A stretch of 64,000 bases of DNA from an uncultured Flavobacteriales bacterium (GCA_946480085.1 CAMLHZ010000010.1:62001-126000), one strand, 5' to 3'. Shown: positions 34,377 through 44,211, counted from the first letter of the stretch. Made by a program: numbers and translations. Notes: generated by a model not told the origin, from the sequence alone.

Positions 34377-35219
34377 ATGCAAAATCAATTCTATAAAGTA
34401 ATGAACGCCTATTCTGATGACGAACTGCTGGCGGTTTATAGAGATCGGTCCAGTTATACTCCGGAAGCGACCGAAGCAATGGAACACGTTCTGTCAGAGC
34501 GCAATCTAAAGGAAAATGCGTCACAAATTGTCAATGAACAAGAAATAGAAGAGACAATATCACAAATAGAACAATACGCAAAATTCAAACGCTCAGAATT
34601 TGGAAAATCAATACCTGATTCAGCATTCGCAAAAGAGTGTTTAAAAGATTCAATATATCTCGAACGTTACATTTCACCAGTACACAACTACAATTGGCTC
34701 AATTATGTTTTTGTTATTCTTGGAGGAGTTGGACTGGTAATAGCGCTTTGCATTCTTGGAATCGGTGAATATCCTTCTCCGATGGTTACTTTTCTAATAA
34801 CTTCAATTGCTGCCTCAACCCTATTACCATTCGGCCTTTGGAAACTTTACAAAAACAAAGCACGGCTGACCATAGTTAAAACCATGAATAGCGCTAAAAT
34901 TGTTATAACTGGAGCAAAAGATTATCATGAAATTTCCTTACCGCTACGATATGAATATTACTGGGAATGGCACACCATAAAACGAAACCTAAAACAAGTA
35001 ATGCTGCATATTTTCTTGTACGATGATAAGAACGACAGCTCTATTGAATTGAGACAATTAATAGAACTTTATAAATCTCCGCCGCCGCATTGGGAAAAGC
35101 TTCCCAAAGACTTCAAAACAAATAAGTCTTCGTCATTTGCTTATTTGAATCACGGTTTCCAAAAACCTTTCTTGTACGAAGTTCAACGGATTTTGGATGG
35201 TTTGCATGAAGAGGATTGA
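34377..35219 (+). CDS. Unknown membrane protein
   Basis: A 280-residue protein with a soluble N-terminal helical part (residues 1-105; DDELLAVYRDRSSYTPEATEAMEHVLSER resembles small zinc-ribbon-neighbour helices found in Bacteroidota membrane proteins), two hydrophobic helices (about 108-130 and 135-155) and a beta-rich C-terminal part. No family recognised with confidence. Confidence 0.7.
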   Translation: MQNQFYKVMNAYSDDELLAVYRDRSSYTPEATEAMEHVLSERNLKENASQIVNEQEIEETISQIEQYAKFKRSEFGKSIPDSAFAKECLKDSIYLERYISPVHNYNWLNYVFVILGGVGLVIALCILGIGEYPSPMVTFLITSIAASTLLPFGLWKLYKNKARLTIVKTMNSAKIVITGAKDYHEISLPLRYEYYWEWHTIKRNLKQVMLHIFLYDDKNDSSIELRQLIELYKSPPPHWEKLPKDFKTNKSSSFAYLNHGFQKPFLYEVQRILDGLHEED

Positions 35220-35325
35220 TCCTTCGTAGTTCAATAAATTGTTAGCTAAACAGTTAAAACTCTAAAATCATTTTCATATTGTTGTCGCGAATACTATATT
35301 TGCAACAACAATTAATTTTTGAATA

Positions 35326-35685
35326 ATGAAACAACTCACATTTGCATCACTACAAGTGAAAGACCTGGACGTATCAAAGAACTTTTACACCGAAAAACTA
35401 GGATTTGAAATTGGTGACACGAATCCACAAGCCTGTATCTTTAAATACAATCAGGGAGAAGCAAGTTTTGCTATCCGTACACCGCTTGAACCTATAGAAG
35501 GAAAAGAACTGGGAACTGGAGTTGCACTTTGGTTTGCAGTTAACGAAAATGTAGATGAACTAAAAGAGAAATTCATCGCAAACGGAATTACAACTGCCGG
35601 ACCAATAATTGAAACACCATTTGGTCGTGCTTTTCATGTAAAAGACATAGACGGTTATAAACTCACGTTTTTAGAAACAAACTAA
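35326..35685 (+). CDS. VOC (glyoxalase/bleomycin resistance) family protein
   Basis: A 119-residue protein with paired betaalphabetabetabeta modules: LQVKDLDVSKNFYTEKLGFE at the N-terminus and FGRAFHVKDIDGYKLTFLET at the C-terminus. Metal-ligand positions are partly kept (Glu in the last strand). The substrate is unknown. A TATATTTG -7 box at 35295-35302 lies upstream. First gene of a tight set with the EVE and MarR genes (gaps of 1 nt). Confidence 0.9.
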   Translation: MKQLTFASLQVKDLDVSKNFYTEKLGFEIGDTNPQACIFKYNQGEASFAIRTPLEPIEGKELGTGVALWFAVNENVDELKEKFIANGITTAGPIIETPFGRAFHVKDIDGYKLTFLETN

Positions 35686-35686
35686 C

Positions 35687-36115
35687 ATGGAACGGAAACC
35701 AAAAAACTGGATCATTGTAGCTTCGAAAGATCACGTTCAAACAGGTCTTTCAGAAGGTTTTGCTCAGGCATGTCATGGAAAAGCTGCTCCATTGAAACGA
35801 ATGCGAAAAGGAGATTTCGTGATTTACTATTCGAGTAAACAGACAATGGGAAAACTGGATAAATGTCAGGAATTTACAGCAATTGGTGAAGTAAAAAGCG
35901 ATGATACGTATGAATTTCAAATGACTGCAGATTTTTGTCCTTCGAGAAGAGATGTTGCTTTTTTCGAGCACAACAACACTTCTATTCTTCCATTGATCAA
36001 CGATTTGGAGTTCATTCAGAACAAACAAAGTTGGGGCTATCCGTTTCGTTTTGGATTTTTTGAAATCAACAAACATGATTTTGATTTAATTTCACAGCAA
36101 ATGCTTCGAAAATAG
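35687..36115 (+). CDS. EVE-domain protein (UPF0310-like)
   Basis: A 142-residue protein: NWIIVASKDHVQTGLSEGF, then KRMRKGDFVIYYSSKQ and WGYPFRFGFFEI. EVE domains are related to PUA and YTH domains and read modified nucleobases in DNA or RNA. Here it stands alone, 1 nt after the VOC gene and 1 nt before the MarR gene. No nuclease partner is adjacent, so a defence role is not supported; relatives of this stand-alone type are widespread housekeeping or accessory proteins. Confidence 0.85.
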   Translation: MERKPKNWIIVASKDHVQTGLSEGFAQACHGKAAPLKRMRKGDFVIYYSSKQTMGKLDKCQEFTAIGEVKSDDTYEFQMTADFCPSRRDVAFFEHNNTSILPLINDLEFIQNKQSWGYPFRFGFFEINKHDFDLISQQMLRK

Positions 36116-36116
36116 G

Positions 36117-36578
36117 ATGACAAAAAAAATTGACTTCAAGTTTAAAACACCGAATGAAAGCCCTGGTTATCTTTTGGGACAATTAACACTATTGTGGCAA
36201 CGCAAACTAAAGAAGGTTCTTGATCCGTTGGACTTAACCCAAACCCAATTTGTTCTTTTAGCTGCTTTAGGCTGGCTTTCCAGAGAAAACAACAATGTCA
36301 CTCAAGTAGATATTGCGAATCAGGGCAATGCCGATAGAATGATGGTTTCTAAGGTTTTGAGAACACTTGAGTCCAAGAAGTTTATCAGTCGACAAGAGCA
36401 CCAAACCGACACAAGAGCCAAAGTCATCAAACTAACGGAAGAAGGTGCTGAAGTGCTACAGAAAGCTTTAACCGCCGTCGAGAATGCCGATATCGAGTTC
36501 TTTTCGGTTATCGGAAATAACTTGACATCAATGAATCAGAACATGGTGAATTTGATTGAACGAAATAAGGGAGAATAA
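36117..36578 (+). CDS. MarR family transcriptional regulator
   Basis: A 153-residue winged-helix regulator: DLTQTQFVLLAALGWL, VTQVDIANQGNADRMMVSKVLRTLESKKFISRQ (recognition helix) and DTRAKVIKLTEEG (wing). Probably controls the VOC/EVE operon it belongs to, and the esterase gene 41 nt downstream. Confidence 0.92.
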   Translation: MTKKIDFKFKTPNESPGYLLGQLTLLWQRKLKKVLDPLDLTQTQFVLLAALGWLSRENNNVTQVDIANQGNADRMMVSKVLRTLESKKFISRQEHQTDTRAKVIKLTEEGAEVLQKALTAVENADIEFFSVIGNNLTSMNQNMVNLIERNKGE

Positions 36579-36619
36579 AGCCAAAACAGATAACTTTATC
36601 CAACAAGAAACCAATTGAA

Positions 36620-37492
36620 ATGAAAAACACGGCAATACTTTTCACATTAACGCTTCTTTCGGGAATTGCTTTCGGACAAGGAAAGAAAACAAAACAAGAG
36701 TCTTCTTCTACAACAAAGCCTTTTGTTTTGGGAGTAATTGAGGAAATTCAATCCAAAGAACTTGCGGAAAAACGAACTGTGAACATCTATCTTCCAGAAG
36801 GTTACAATCCAAACGATTCGATAAAGTATCCTGTGATCTATTTGCTTGATGGTTCGGCAGATGAGGATTTCATTCACATTGCAGGACTTGTACAATTCGC
36901 TAATTTTCCATGGGTGAACCAATTGCCTAAATCCATAGTAGTTGGTATTGCAAATGTTGATCGAAAGAGAGATTTTACCTTTCCATCAAAAATAGAAGCT
37001 AAAATTCCACTTCCAACTGCTGGAGGATCAGAAAAATTCATCGCTTTTCTAGAAAAAGAATTGCAACCGTTCATTGAAAAGAAATACAAAGGAAGCACGG
37101 ATAAAACGATTATCGGACAATCGCTTGGTGGATTACTTGCAGCAGAAATCGTTCTAAAAAAACCTACGCTTTTCAATAAGTATATCATCATTAGTCCAAG
37201 TTTATGGTGGGGAAATGGCGCACTTTTAGAACAAACATCGGCAATACTTACTGAAGGTTTCACGCAACAAACAGACATTTACATCGCCGTTGGAAAAGAA
37301 GGTCTTACTCCAACTGAACCGGCACGCGTAATGGAAGTTGACGCCAATTTACTGGCTGACAAACTGAAAGGAACCGAAAGTAAAAATGTAAATGTGTACT
37401 TCGACTATCTACCTTTAGAAAATCACGCAACTATTATGCATCAGGCTGTTATGAATTCGTTTGGATTCCTGTATCCCGCAGAACAGCATTAA
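36620..37492 (+). CDS. Exported alpha/beta hydrolase (putative esterase, Fes/IroE type)
   Basis: A 290-residue protein with signal peptide ending GIAFGQ. The esterase-D-like fold is seen in KYPVIYLLDGSADEDF, the nucleophile elbow IGQSLGGLLAAE (Ser about 169) and the C-terminal NHATIMHQAV (His). The family includes siderophore esterases, but no siderophore genes are nearby, so the substrate is open. Confidence 0.85.
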   Translation: MKNTAILFTLTLLSGIAFGQGKKTKQESSSTTKPFVLGVIEEIQSKELAEKRTVNIYLPEGYNPNDSIKYPVIYLLDGSADEDFIHIAGLVQFANFPWVNQLPKSIVVGIANVDRKRDFTFPSKIEAKIPLPTAGGSEKFIAFLEKELQPFIEKKYKGSTDKTIIGQSLGGLLAAEIVLKKPTLFNKYIIISPSLWWGNGALLEQTSAILTEGFTQQTDIYIAVGKEGLTPTEPARVMEVDANLLADKLKGTESKNVNVYFDYLPLENHATIMHQAVMNSFGFLYPAEQH

Positions 37493-37495
37493 CCA

Positions 37496-38197
37496 ATGAA
37501 CGATCTTTTATCAACTGACAGCGAACAGATCCGATGTGTTTCCAGTTTTCAGGAACTAATCTCTACTCCATTTCATGGAAAGTTAAATGCTGCTTATTGG
37601 AAACGTGAACTCAATGGCGATTTTTTTGAAATTGTCAATAAAATTGAGCTAAATGGAAATATGACAATCGTTGAACCAGAAGACCTTCTTGAACTTGAGT
37701 TGAGTGAACGGGGACAATTGGCAAGGGAAATTCTTCTAAACGATTGGAAATTACTGGAAGCTCACGGTGCTTCACCAATTTTGAATGTAATTGATCACTA
37801 TGAGCAAGACAATTCGTTCCCTTCACTTCCGACAGATGTCTATTCTTTTCACGTTGACCGCTCTCCTATTCCGGTTGATACTTTTTTATGCACATATCAC
37901 GGCGATGCTAGCGAAATATTACCGAACAATCAGGCGCAGCAAAAAATTCTGATCCCGGAGATCCGTGCTGAACTCAAAAAACTGTATTCCGGATCAGACG
38001 AAGGTTTTGAGAACTTTCTAAGCGAAAATTTCTTCGATCTGCATTATCAGACTTTACCAAATGCTGCTCCAATCAATCTGGGAGTTGGACATTTGTGGAA
38101 ATTGGCAACTGATCATCCGAACAATAAGAGTCTCCCCTGCGTTCATCGCGCACCTCATGAAAATTCGGGACAACGAAGATTGCTATTGATTTGTTGA
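37496..38197 (+). CDS. DUF1826-like protein
   Basis: A 233-residue cytoplasmic protein starting 4 nt after the esterase stop. The segments VYSFHVDRSPIPVDTFLCTYHGDASE and CVHRAPHENSGQRRLLLIC resemble the His/Asp-His/Arg pattern of DUF1826, a family with a likely Fe(II)/2-oxoglutarate-type fold. Assignment is tentative; function unknown. Confidence 0.65.
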   Translation: MNDLLSTDSEQIRCVSSFQELISTPFHGKLNAAYWKRELNGDFFEIVNKIELNGNMTIVEPEDLLELELSERGQLAREILLNDWKLLEAHGASPILNVIDHYEQDNSFPSLPTDVYSFHVDRSPIPVDTFLCTYHGDASEILPNNQAQQKILIPEIRAELKKLYSGSDEGFENFLSENFFDLHYQTLPNAAPINLGVGHLWKLATDHPNNKSLPCVHRAPHENSGQRRLLLIC

Positions 38198-38373
38198 TTT
38201 GGGCAAATTATTTCAACCATTTGCTTTTCTCAACCGTTATCTGATTCATCACAATCATTCAATCTGACGGATAAGTCAACAGTTGGTCTGGATTAAGTTT
38301 ATACGTCCATTTAAGTGATTAATAATAATGTTATTTAACAAAAAGTACGATTATTCACTTAAAAACAATCACT

Positions 38374-39624
38374 ATGAAAAAGTTTCTATTTACCATTTTC
38401 GCAACCGGATTTCTTTCCATTGCGCAGTCCCAGGTCGTTACTATTCCTAATAACTCGTTTAGGAACTATTTATTAAACAATCCTGAAATCAACACAAATT
38501 CTGACGGTGACATTCAGGTCTCAGAAGCACTTAATTTTACGGGAAGCATTATTTGTCCCGGAATGCTCATCAATAATTTAACGGGCATTGAGGCGTTTGA
38601 AAATCTGACTTATTTGTCCTGCACAAACAATCAGTTAACATCACTGGACGTATCGCACAATACACATTTAGAGACGTTGATCTGCGCCATGAATAATCTG
38701 ACCTCGCTTGACGTATCAGCGAATATCCATTTACGAAATCTTCGATGTTCAATCAACCCAATTCAAACTCTCGATGTCACTAATAATCCGGATCTTGAGT
38801 ATTTGTATTGCGAAAACAACAGTTTGGACCTTCTTGATGTCAGTCAAAATCCAAACTTAATAGAACTGTACTGTACAAGTAATTCTATTCCGACGTTGAA
38901 CTTAATTCCTCACACGCAACTTGTAAAATTAGATTGCAGTTCAAATCCATTGAATCAGTTGGATTTTGCACCAGTAATGGCTTTAGAACACATCATGTGT
39001 AACGGCAGTCAGTTGCCGATCATCTCTTTAGAGAATTGTCCAAGTCTTGAAGTTTTCCGCGGAGTTAACGGAGCTTATACACAACTTAACTTAACAAACT
39101 GTCAAAATTTGAAGATATTTGATTGTCCGTTTACGCAATTAACCAGCCTTGATTTCTCTGAAAATCCGCTACTGGAAGTGGTTTATTGTTTTTCGAGCCA
39201 TCTGACTTCATTGAATATTGCTAACGGAAGTAATCCAAACCTCAATTTACTTTGGGTTTCTGATAATCCGTTAACCTGTATTAAGGTTGATGTAGCGGCA
39301 TATTCTGAAGCCAATTGGACAGGAAATGATTTTCAATTTGATGCTGGTGTAACTTTTGACGAAAATTGTGTAGCTGGTTTAGAAAATTTAGAACAATCAA
39401 CAATTGAAATGTATCCGAATCCCGCTTCAAACCTAGTAAACATTCGTACAACCGAGAAAACGAGCTATAAACTTACAGCGGCAGATGGAACTACAATTGC
39501 CACAGGCGAGTTTGCAGCTGGCGATAACATCTTCAATACAGAATCTCTTTCAACTGGAGTTTACTTCTTTGAATGCGTAGGTTCAAACGGAAGGTTTGTT
39601 CAGAAACTACAGAAAACAGAATAA
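38374..39624 (+). CDS. Leucine-rich-repeat protein with T9SS type A sorting domain
   Basis: A 416-residue secreted protein. Signal peptide ends SIAQSQ. Residues about 70-310 are irregular leucine-rich repeats of the LDVSxNxxLxxLxCxxNxL kind found in Bacteroidota internalin-like proteins. The C-terminal 75 residues (EMYPNPASNLVNI, AADGTTIATGEF, GVYFFECVGSNGRFVQKLQK) form a type A sorting domain, so it would cross the outer membrane by T9SS and stay at the surface or be released. Binding partner unknown. Confidence 0.92.
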   Translation: MKKFLFTIFATGFLSIAQSQVVTIPNNSFRNYLLNNPEINTNSDGDIQVSEALNFTGSIICPGMLINNLTGIEAFENLTYLSCTNNQLTSLDVSHNTHLETLICAMNNLTSLDVSANIHLRNLRCSINPIQTLDVTNNPDLEYLYCENNSLDLLDVSQNPNLIELYCTSNSIPTLNLIPHTQLVKLDCSSNPLNQLDFAPVMALEHIMCNGSQLPIISLENCPSLEVFRGVNGAYTQLNLTNCQNLKIFDCPFTQLTSLDFSENPLLEVVYCFSSHLTSLNIANGSNPNLNLLWVSDNPLTCIKVDVAAYSEANWTGNDFQFDAGVTFDENCVAGLENLEQSTIEMYPNPASNLVNIRTTEKTSYKLTAADGTTIATGEFAAGDNIFNTESLSTGVYFFECVGSNGRFVQKLQKTE

Positions 39625-39665
39625 GAAACACATCCTCATCACTATTCAGAAAACGTTCAAACAAA

Positions 39666-39703
39666 AAGCGCCCCAATCCCGTAAGTACGAGATTGGGGCG
39701 CTT
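39666..39703. terminator. Bidirectional terminator
   Basis: AAGCGCCCCAATC (39666-39678) pairs with GATTGGGGCGCTT (39691-39703), 13 bp, between the convergent LRR and ice-binding genes. A-run on one side and T-rich sequence on the other. Confidence 0.9.
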
Positions 39704-39720
39704 ATTAATATATCAAGCTT

Positions 39721-40464
39721 TTATTCTTTCGTGATCGTATTCCCCGACATTGTTACTGCTCCATTGCGAGAAAAAGCACGTCCGTCAAGTATTGCTCCTG
39801 TATTAAACGAGATTGATTGAAGGGCGATGATCGTTCCTTTGAACTTACTAGTGGTTCCGAACGTAGCCGAGCTTCCTACTTGCCAGAAAATATTGGAAGC
39901 CTGAGCATTACCAGCAAGGAAAACTTGTCTTCCTGAAGTTGCAGTGAATGAAGAGGCAATCTGAATGATAAATACAGCATTCGGATCCCCCAAAGCATCG
40001 AACGTCACATTTCCAGAAGAAAGTGCTAGCGAAGAGGTCGATTTATAAAGTCCAGGAGTAAGTGTCAATCCGCCAATGTTTCCAGAAAGCGTCACAATAT
40101 CTGTTGCCGTTCTGTCTTTTGCATTATCATATGCCGCCGTGATATCAAGTTTAGACTGGTTTGCAGCGGCATCGTTGATATGAAGTGTACCATTAAGTAT
40201 TCCCGGAGGAAATCCCCCAACCGATGTCCCAGGACTCAAACCAAGGTCACCATTAATAATTGTTGCTCCAGTATTAGTGATTCCTGATCCTGCCAGAATT
40301 GCAAAGTCATCTGCAACACCAAGAGGAATGTCGGACTGTATTGTAGTTTGTAGTGGGATATTGGTAGGTGTTCCTGGGCTTGAGGGGGTTCCGTCTTTTT
40401 TACACGCAGCAGTGATAAACACTAATGCAATGGCAAAAGCGGGTAGTAATTTGTTAATAAACAT
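39721..40464 (-). CDS. Ice-binding (DUF3494) lipoprotein
   Basis: A 247-residue protein with a lipobox (VFITAAC, Cys about 22), a Ser/Thr/Pro linker and a DUF3494 ice-binding domain (about 60-247: ADDFAILAGSGITNTGATIINGD, LGLSPGTSVGGFPPG, GLTLTPGLYKS, SGRQVFLAGNAQASNIFWQVG). The fold is a right-handed beta-solenoid that binds ice crystals, so it would tether the cell to ice or protect it from freezing. The ATG at 40464 is preferred over 40497. An inverted repeat lies in its leader at 40479-40496. Confidence 0.92.
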   Translation of the reverse strand: MFINKLLPAFAIALVFITAACKKDGTPSSPGTPTNIPLQTTIQSDIPLGVADDFAILAGSGITNTGATIINGDLGLSPGTSVGGFPPGILNGTLHINDAAANQSKLDITAAYDNAKDRTATDIVTLSGNIGGLTLTPGLYKSTSSLALSSGNVTFDALGDPNAVFIIQIASSFTATSGRQVFLAGNAQASNIFWQVGSSATFGTTSKFKGTIIALQSISFNTGAILDGRAFSRNGAVTMSGNTITKE

Positions 40465-40478
40465 AATGTGTATTGATC

Positions 40479-40496
40479 TGTGGAAGAATTTCCACA
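40479..40496. promoter_or_regulatory. Inverted repeat in the leader of the ice-binding gene
   Basis: TGTGGAA (40479-40485) and TTCCACA (40490-40496) are perfect inverted copies with a 4-nt spacer, between a TATATTTA-like -7 box and the start codon. It could be an operator or an RNA hairpin. Confidence 0.5.
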
Positions 40497-40599
40497 ACAG
40501 GTAAATATACGCATTATTGCCTCGTGTTCGACAAAGAGTTGATTATGAAGAAGGAATGTCACGTTTTCGAGAACATTGAATATATCTAAGTATAAAAAA

Positions 40600-40623
40600 G
40601 CGGAACGTATCACAACATTCCGC
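40600..40623 (-). terminator. Terminator of the GNAT-nitrilase gene
   Basis: Minus strand GCGGAA, 12-nt loop, TTCCGC, followed by TTTTTT. Lies 24 nt after the stop. Confidence 0.75.
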
Positions 40624-40647
40624 CTTCCAAATTATTCTCAAAAGAAT

Positions 40648-42165
40648 TTACTTCTTCTTCAACTCGTAAAAATCAGTTCTTCGATCCCTTAAGTTTCGAA
40701 CACTTCCGTAGCTATGTAATTCGTCCAACAGCTTCAAATCCACATCTGCAATTAAGATCATCTCTGTATTCGCAGTTGCTTCACTCTTTACTGCATTTGA
40801 TGGAAAGGCGAAATCACTTGGTGTAAAAACAGCAGATTGAGAATACTGGATATCCATGTTCTCTACTTTCGGTAAATTACCAACACTTCCTGTAATTGCT
40901 ACATAACATTCGTTTTCAATAGCTCTTGCCTGGGCGCAAAGGCGAACACGCAAATAAGCGTTCTGCGTATCTGTAAGATAAGGTACAAATAGAATTTGCA
41001 TGCCTTCATCAGCCAAAAGACGCGACAATTCGGGGAATTCAACATCATAACAAATGAGTATTCCAATTTTACCAGCGTCAGTATCAAACACCTGTAACTT
41101 GTCACCTCCTTTTAACCCCCAATACTTTTGTTCATCTGGTGTTACGTGAAGTTTTTCATAAATCTCCACGTCGCCATTTCTGTGACACAAGTGACCAACG
41201 TTCTTCAACGATTGACCGTCATACATAGGCATACTCCCCGCAATAATGTTCACGTTGTAACTCACTGCCAATTCACTGAATTTAGATGTGATTCGATCGG
41301 TATATTGAGACATTGCTCTAATGGCTTCCGCTTCGTTCATTCCTTCAAACTCGGCCATAAGCGGTCCGTTGAAATACTCAGGAAAAACGGCAAAATCGGC
41401 TTTGTAGCTGGAAATCGCATCAACGAAATACTCTGCCTGCTGAAACATCTCATCAATGGAGTCATACAAGCGCATTTTCCATTGTACCAACCCAATACGC
41501 ACACTTCGTCGAACCCTATATTCTTCTCGCTGATTAGCAACATAATAGACATTATCCCATTGCAAGAGTGTCGCATATTCGCGGCTTTCTTCATCTTCCG
41601 GGATATAATTCTTCAACACCTTTTTCACGTGGAAGTCGTTGCTCAACTGGAACGACAAAACGGGGTCAAAAATCTCCGATTGCTTTACTTTATGGATATA
41701 CTCTTTCGGAGTCAGATCATCGGCATATTTATGAAAATTCGGAATTCGACCTCCAAAAACAATGGCTTTTAAATTGAGCTTTTCACACAATTCTTTTCTT
41801 GCATCGTATAAACGACGTCCCAAACGCATACCTCTGTAATCAGGATGAATAAACACCTCAATACCGTAGAGTACGTTTCCATTCGGATTGTGTGTTGAAA
41901 ACGAATAATTGGCCGTAATCTGTTTGTAGGTATGCTCATCACCAAAATCGTCATATTTAATAAGAAGAGATAAGGCACAACCAACCACTTTATCATCCGC
42001 CATTACAATCAACTGACCGTCTGGAAAAATGGAAAGTAACTTCTTAATGGCCCTTTCACTCCACACGCTTCCGCCCCAATTGGAGTAAGCTGCTTTCATT
42101 ACATCTACCAGCTGATCGTAATTCGATTGCTGTAGTTTTTGAACTTCTATCTTTTGACTTGACAT
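40648..42165 (-). CDS. GNAT acetyltransferase fused to a carbon-nitrogen hydrolase
   Basis: A 505-residue fusion. The N-terminal GNAT domain (about 8-205) has VFIHPDYRGMRLGRRLYDAR (acetyl-CoA loop). The C-terminal nitrilase fold (about 215-505) keeps the Glu-Lys-Cys triad: FPEYFNGP (Glu), YEKLHVTPDE (Lys) and LICYDVEFPE (Cys). The fusion is known in Bacteroidota and Proteobacteria, with no established substrate; it may acetylate an amine and hydrolyse an amide in sequence. Confidence 0.92.
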   Translation of the reverse strand: MSSQKIEVQKLQQSNYDQLVDVMKAAYSNWGGSVWSERAIKKLLSIFPDGQLIVMADDKVVGCALSLLIKYDDFGDEHTYKQITANYSFSTHNPNGNVLYGIEVFIHPDYRGMRLGRRLYDARKELCEKLNLKAIVFGGRIPNFHKYADDLTPKEYIHKVKQSEIFDPVLSFQLSNDFHVKKVLKNYIPEDEESREYATLLQWDNVYYVANQREEYRVRRSVRIGLVQWKMRLYDSIDEMFQQAEYFVDAISSYKADFAVFPEYFNGPLMAEFEGMNEAEAIRAMSQYTDRITSKFSELAVSYNVNIIAGSMPMYDGQSLKNVGHLCHRNGDVEIYEKLHVTPDEQKYWGLKGGDKLQVFDTDAGKIGILICYDVEFPELSRLLADEGMQILFVPYLTDTQNAYLRVRLCAQARAIENECYVAITGSVGNLPKVENMDIQYSQSAVFTPSDFAFPSNAVKSEATANTEMILIADVDLKLLDELHSYGSVRNLRDRRTDFYELKKK

Positions 42166-42358
42166 CTCATCTATTTTTTAATTGAACTCAAGTCTTTTCT
42201 ACTGAGCGCAGATAAGTTATAAAAGTACTCAACAATCAGTGATTTCTATAACTACTGATTGAAAATTGAACGCTTAAATGACAATTTAATGAAAGCTTGC
42301 GCCGTTATTCCAAACAAATTAAAACCTATCTTAGTCTTGACGCTAAACAACCAGGTCA

Positions 42359-44209
42359 ATGAAATCAAAACTTCCATATTTCCAGCTCTTCTGTCTTTCC
42401 TTCCTATCCACAACATGTTTTTCACAACAAGCGGAGCATGCTCCTCAGCTCGTTTTCGAAAACGGACAATCACAGGCAGTAACAGCATTTAGCGATGAGA
42501 GCACATGGATCAGAGAACAACTTTGGGTGGAAACTACTTTTGATTCGGACAACGATGGTAAATTGGACCGCATGCATGTTTACGTTACACGTCCGCAGCA
42601 AACTGAAACAGAGAAGATAAAATTACCCGTAATTTACATGCCTAGTCCTTACTACGGTTTAAAATTGTGGCCCTTGATGGGATTTTCCACCCACAAGAAT
42701 TATTGGAGCGTAAAGCACGAATTGGGAGAAGCACCGAAGAAACATGGTCACACGAAATTGGGAACGCGAGATAAAAATCCATTTTGGATGCCTGCTTCCG
42801 ACAGAACCTGGGTTCCTCACGGATACATTACAGTTTACTCTTCTTCGCCTGGAACCGGATTGTCGGACGGCGCTCCAACCGTTGGTGGCGAAAATGAAAG
42901 CCTTGCTTCAAAAGCAGTGATAGATTGGCTTTGCGGAAGAGCAAAAGCATATAAAACAAGAGATGGCCTGGAAGAAACAGCAGCATTCTGGAGCACGCAC
43001 AAAATTGGAATGACGGGAACTTCTTACAATGGAACGCTTTGTATTGCTGCAGCAACTACAGGAGTTGAAGGATTAGAAGCCATTATTCCAGTTGCACCAG
43101 TTACTTCTTTCTACCATTATTACCGTTCGAATGGCTTGGTTCGTTCACCCGGCGGATATGTAGGTGAAGACATGGACGTACTTTATGATCTAATCAATAC
43201 AGGAAAAAAATCGAAGCGCAAGAAGAACAATAGAATGGTCCGAGACAGTATTCTTGTCCCGGGAGAAGATAGAATTACCGGAGATTACAACGAGTTCTGG
43301 GCATCCAGGGATTATTTGAGTAAGATCGACAACATGAAAGCAGCAATGTTGATGGCGCACGCATTCAACGATTGGAATGTGATGCCTGAGCAAAGTTACC
43401 GTTTCTATGAGGCGGCAAAAGCGAAAGGATTACCAGTTCAATTGTATTGTCATCAGGGCGCTCATGGTGGTGATCCTTCTTTCACCATGATGAACCGTTG
43501 GTTTACGCGTTACCTGCATGGAATCGACAATGGGGTTGAAAAAGATGCTCCGGTTCAAATTGTTCGCGAATTCAAAACGAAACCTACCGCTTATACCGCC
43601 TATCCAGACGCGAATGCAGCTGACGTTCGGTTGTACCCAATAGCAGGAACGAACAACACAGGCGCATTGGAAATTGAACACAGAGAAAAGCAGGCAAACG
43701 ACACTTTAACAGATGATTACCGAATTTCAGGAGAAGCGTTAGTTCAAGACAAGAATGCCGATCATCGATTGTTGTACTTGAGTCCAACTCTACAACAAGA
43801 TTTACGCATTTCAGGAACTGCAACGGTTACAGTTAAATTATCGAGTAGCAAACCAGCTGCAAATCTTTCTGTTTGGTTGGTCGCACTGCCTTGGGAAGGT
43901 GAAAAAGGAACAAAAATTTACGAGAACGTTATTACCAGAGGTTGGGCTGATCCACAGAATTACAAATCGATAAGTAATGGAGAACCTTTGACACCGGGAA
44001 CATTCTACGAAGTCAATTTTGACTTAATGCCGGATGATCAGGTCATTCAAAAAGGACAGCAAATTGCATTGATGATCTTTTCATCTGATAAAGAGTTTAC
44101 ACTTTGGCCTGATCCGGGAACAGAATTGACAATTGATCTGAATGGAACAAGTTTTACTTTGCCTGTTGTTGGTGGATTGGAAGGTTATAAGAAGGCGATT
44201 GGGAACTAA
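42359..44209 (+). CDS. Xaa-Pro dipeptidyl-peptidase (S15 family), exported
   Basis: A 616-residue protein with signal peptide ending TTCFSQ. It removes X-Pro dipeptides from peptide N-termini. The nucleophile is in GMTGTSYNG (Ser about 222), the Asp in AHAFNDWNVMPEQ and the His in CHQGAHGGDPS. The C-terminal jellyroll domain begins near residue 470 (LRISGTATVTVKLSSS). Length is a little shorter than lactic-acid-bacterial PepX (about 760), as the N-terminal helical domain is absent. Confidence 0.92.
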   Translation: MKSKLPYFQLFCLSFLSTTCFSQQAEHAPQLVFENGQSQAVTAFSDESTWIREQLWVETTFDSDNDGKLDRMHVYVTRPQQTETEKIKLPVIYMPSPYYGLKLWPLMGFSTHKNYWSVKHELGEAPKKHGHTKLGTRDKNPFWMPASDRTWVPHGYITVYSSSPGTGLSDGAPTVGGENESLASKAVIDWLCGRAKAYKTRDGLEETAAFWSTHKIGMTGTSYNGTLCIAAATTGVEGLEAIIPVAPVTSFYHYYRSNGLVRSPGGYVGEDMDVLYDLINTGKKSKRKKNNRMVRDSILVPGEDRITGDYNEFWASRDYLSKIDNMKAAMLMAHAFNDWNVMPEQSYRFYEAAKAKGLPVQLYCHQGAHGGDPSFTMMNRWFTRYLHGIDNGVEKDAPVQIVREFKTKPTAYTAYPDANAADVRLYPIAGTNNTGALEIEHREKQANDTLTDDYRISGEALVQDKNADHRLLYLSPTLQQDLRISGTATVTVKLSSSKPAANLSVWLVALPWEGEKGTKIYENVITRGWADPQNYKSISNGEPLTPGTFYEVNFDLMPDDQVIQKGQQIALMIFSSDKEFTLWPDPGTELTIDLNGTSFTLPVVGGLEGYKKAIGN

Positions 44210-44211
44210 TG

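Noticed and set aside
35687..36115. EVE protein as part of a restriction or defence system
   Set aside because: Neighbours are VOC and MarR genes; no nuclease or methylase is adjacent.
41128..41772. 214-codon plus-strand ORF
   Set aside because: Antisense to the nitrilase part of the GNAT-nitrilase gene, which has an intact catalytic triad.
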